Positions 62,926 through 64,000 of a stretch of DNA of 64,000 nucleotides are shown in pieces. Numbering within the stretch: position 1 is the first letter of the stretch; the number at the start of each line of letters is the position of its first letter. The notes under the pieces are model-generated. The model was not told where the DNA came from and did no database searches. It saw only the letters and a program-made list of their open reading frames with translations. The position numbers and the translations under genes were made by a program. Source of the DNA: Saccharicrinis sp963666825 (GTDB lineage Bacteria; Bacteroidota; Bacteroidia; Bacteroidales; Marinilabiliaceae); the NCBI GenBank assembly GCA_963666825.2, contig OY763044.2:2170001-2234000 (forward strand), in the 5' to 3' direction.

Positions 62926-63939
62926 ATGCCCATTAACAGAAATGCCTTAATCAGATACACTACTATAGATAAATGTTTACGTAATCGCTTTCGAAAATGG
63001 ACCTTAGAAGACTTAATTGATGCCTGTTCAGATGCACTCTATGAATATGAAGGTATAGATAAAGGTGTAAGTAAACGCACCCTTCAAATGGACATTCAAA
63101 TGATGAGAAGCGAGAAACTAGGATATAATGCGCCGATTATCGTTACCGATCGAAAATTCTACACCTATGAAGATCCCGAATATTCAATTACCCAGTTGCC
63201 ATTATCAGATCTGGATTTAAAGAAATTAGATGATGCCGTTGAGATATTAAAACAGTTTCAGGGCTTTAGTCATTTTAAGGAAATGTCAGGATTAATTCAA
63301 AAACTTGAGAACAAGATTCAGACTCAGAACTATAAATCACGCCCAATCATTCATATTGAACGTAACGAAGATTTAAAAGGTCTGGAGCATTTAAATGGAT
63401 TATATCAGGCCATTTCAAAAAAACACGTTTTAAAAATAGAATATCAATCCTTTAAAGCACGTCAATCCTCACCTATCTATTTTCATCCATATTTATTAAA
63501 GGAGTTCAATAATCGCTGGTTCCTAATCGGTAAAAAGAATAAAGGCAAGGTTATAATGACTTTAGCATTAGATAGAATACAGTCATTTACAGCAATGGAA
63601 AACAAAAAGTTTGTTGATGATCCTGATTTCTCACCTGAAACTTTTTTTGAAAATGTAATAGGTGTTACTGTTAACACAGGACTTTTACCTAGAACTATTA
63701 CACTTTTTATTGATAATACTAATGCACCTTATGTTTTAACCAAACCTTTACATTGGTCGCAGGAAATTCTAGAGAAAAAGGAAGATGGTATTATCATTTC
63801 GATAAAAGTCATTCCTAATTTTGAATTGGAAAGATTAATCCTAGGATTTGGACCTTCGATGGAAGTATTATCACCTCCATCGCTGCGTAAAAAGATTAGT
63901 GAGCTTATATCAATAAATAACCAGAAGTATAATATCTAA
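62926..63939 (+). CDS. WYL-domain transcriptional regulator
   Basis: 337 residues. An N-terminal winged HTH (about 1-75) contains WTLEDLIDACSDALYE and SKRTLQMDIQMMRSE. The WYL domain (about 145-220) has LKIEYQSFKARQSSPIYFHP, YLLKEFNNRWFLIG and ALDRIQS. A WCX-like C-terminal part (245-330) follows. WYL proteins often sense nucleic acid damage or RNA ends. Divergent from the tRNA-like RNA/slipin/rtcB unit, which it likely controls. Confidence 0.88.
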   Translation: MPINRNALIRYTTIDKCLRNRFRKWTLEDLIDACSDALYEYEGIDKGVSKRTLQMDIQMMRSEKLGYNAPIIVTDRKFYTYEDPEYSITQLPLSDLDLKKLDDAVEILKQFQGFSHFKEMSGLIQKLENKIQTQNYKSRPIIHIERNEDLKGLEHLNGLYQAISKKHVLKIEYQSFKARQSSPIYFHPYLLKEFNNRWFLIGKKNKGKVIMTLALDRIQSFTAMENKKFVDDPDFSPETFFENVIGVTVNTGLLPRTITLFIDNTNAPYVLTKPLHWSQEILEKKEDGIIISIKVIPNFELERLILGFGPSMEVLSPPSLRKKISELISINNQKYNI

Positions 63940-63941
63940 AA

Positions 63942-64000
63942 TTAAATGCCGATTATATATCCATCACCACTCACTTTATCATACACGTCTTTGCTAAACA
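63942..64000 (-). CDS. C-terminal end of a gene running in from the right
   Basis: The minus-strand frame reads FSKDVYDKVSGDGYIIGI then TAA (63942-63944), open to the window edge. It would be convergent with the WYL gene with only 2 bp between stop codons. Too short to name; could be chance. Confidence 0.35.
   Translation of the reverse strand, partial: FSKDVYDKVSGDGYIIGI

Noticed and set aside
1..64000. CRISPR array, rRNA genes, prophage or insertion-sequence transposase
   Set aside because: No regularly spaced repeats, rRNA cores, integrases or transposase motifs were seen anywhere in the window.

Overview
The window looks like chromosome of an alginate-eating, probably marine, anaerobic or microaerophilic Bacteroidota (Marinilabiliales/Bacteroidales-like is my guess). 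The reasons are a SusC/SusD polysaccharide-utilization locus, secreted proteins with type IX secretion (T9SS) tails, Bacteroidota-type -7 boxes (TAnnTTTG), a desulfoferrodoxin and a very AT-rich background. All homology statements come from motif recognition, not searches.

Layout. 1-16.5 kb: an alginate locus, all on the minus strand. In transcription order it holds two T9SS-sorted jelly-roll proteins, a GntR/FadR regulator, SusC, SusD, a surface glycan-binding lipoprotein, an esterase, two PL6 lyases and a PL17 oligoalginate lyase cut by the window edge. Palindromes of the form TTGGT-NN-ACCAA mark probable GntR operators. A predicted small RNA lies divergent or antisense to the SusC leader. 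16.7-21.6 kb: two PAS histidine kinases, a decayed CheY gene and an acetyltransferase remnant. 21.6-24.3 kb: an RtcB2-PrfH-TPR operon, a predicted system for rescue and repair of cleaved ribosomes, with a structured leader. 24.8-28.1 kb: MlaE/F/D-type lipid transport plus a DUF434 protein. 28.2-31.8 kb: a GH3 glycosidase divergent from a NUDIX-type regulator, with repeated candidate operators between them. 31.8-41.9 kb: housekeeping and accessory genes (Mut7-C ribonuclease, OprB porin, chemoreceptor and CheW, M16 peptidase, desulfoferrodoxin). 42.1-48.3 kb: a gallate-ester (tannin-like) pathway with a CS-D-HC tannase, an LpdC-type UbiD decarboxylase, a YhbP-like protein and UbiX, flanked by two paralogous AraC regulators. 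48.4-59.9 kb: mixed genes, a structured repeat element at 50.2 kb beside an ankyrin/HEAT pair, and a hairpin element at 56.0 kb. 59.9-63.9 kb: a second RNA-repair locus with RtcB, a slipin and a tRNA-like noncoding RNA, divergent from a WYL regulator.

The most interesting part is the RNA-repair theme. Two distinct RtcB ligases sit in one 64 kb window, one paired with release factor PrfH and one paired with a slipin. The second lies downstream of an RNA that carries a T-arm, a closed acceptor-like helix and a D-arm in circularly permuted order, as expected for a YrlA-like tRNA mimic. The gallate cluster and the predicted SusC-linked small RNA come next.
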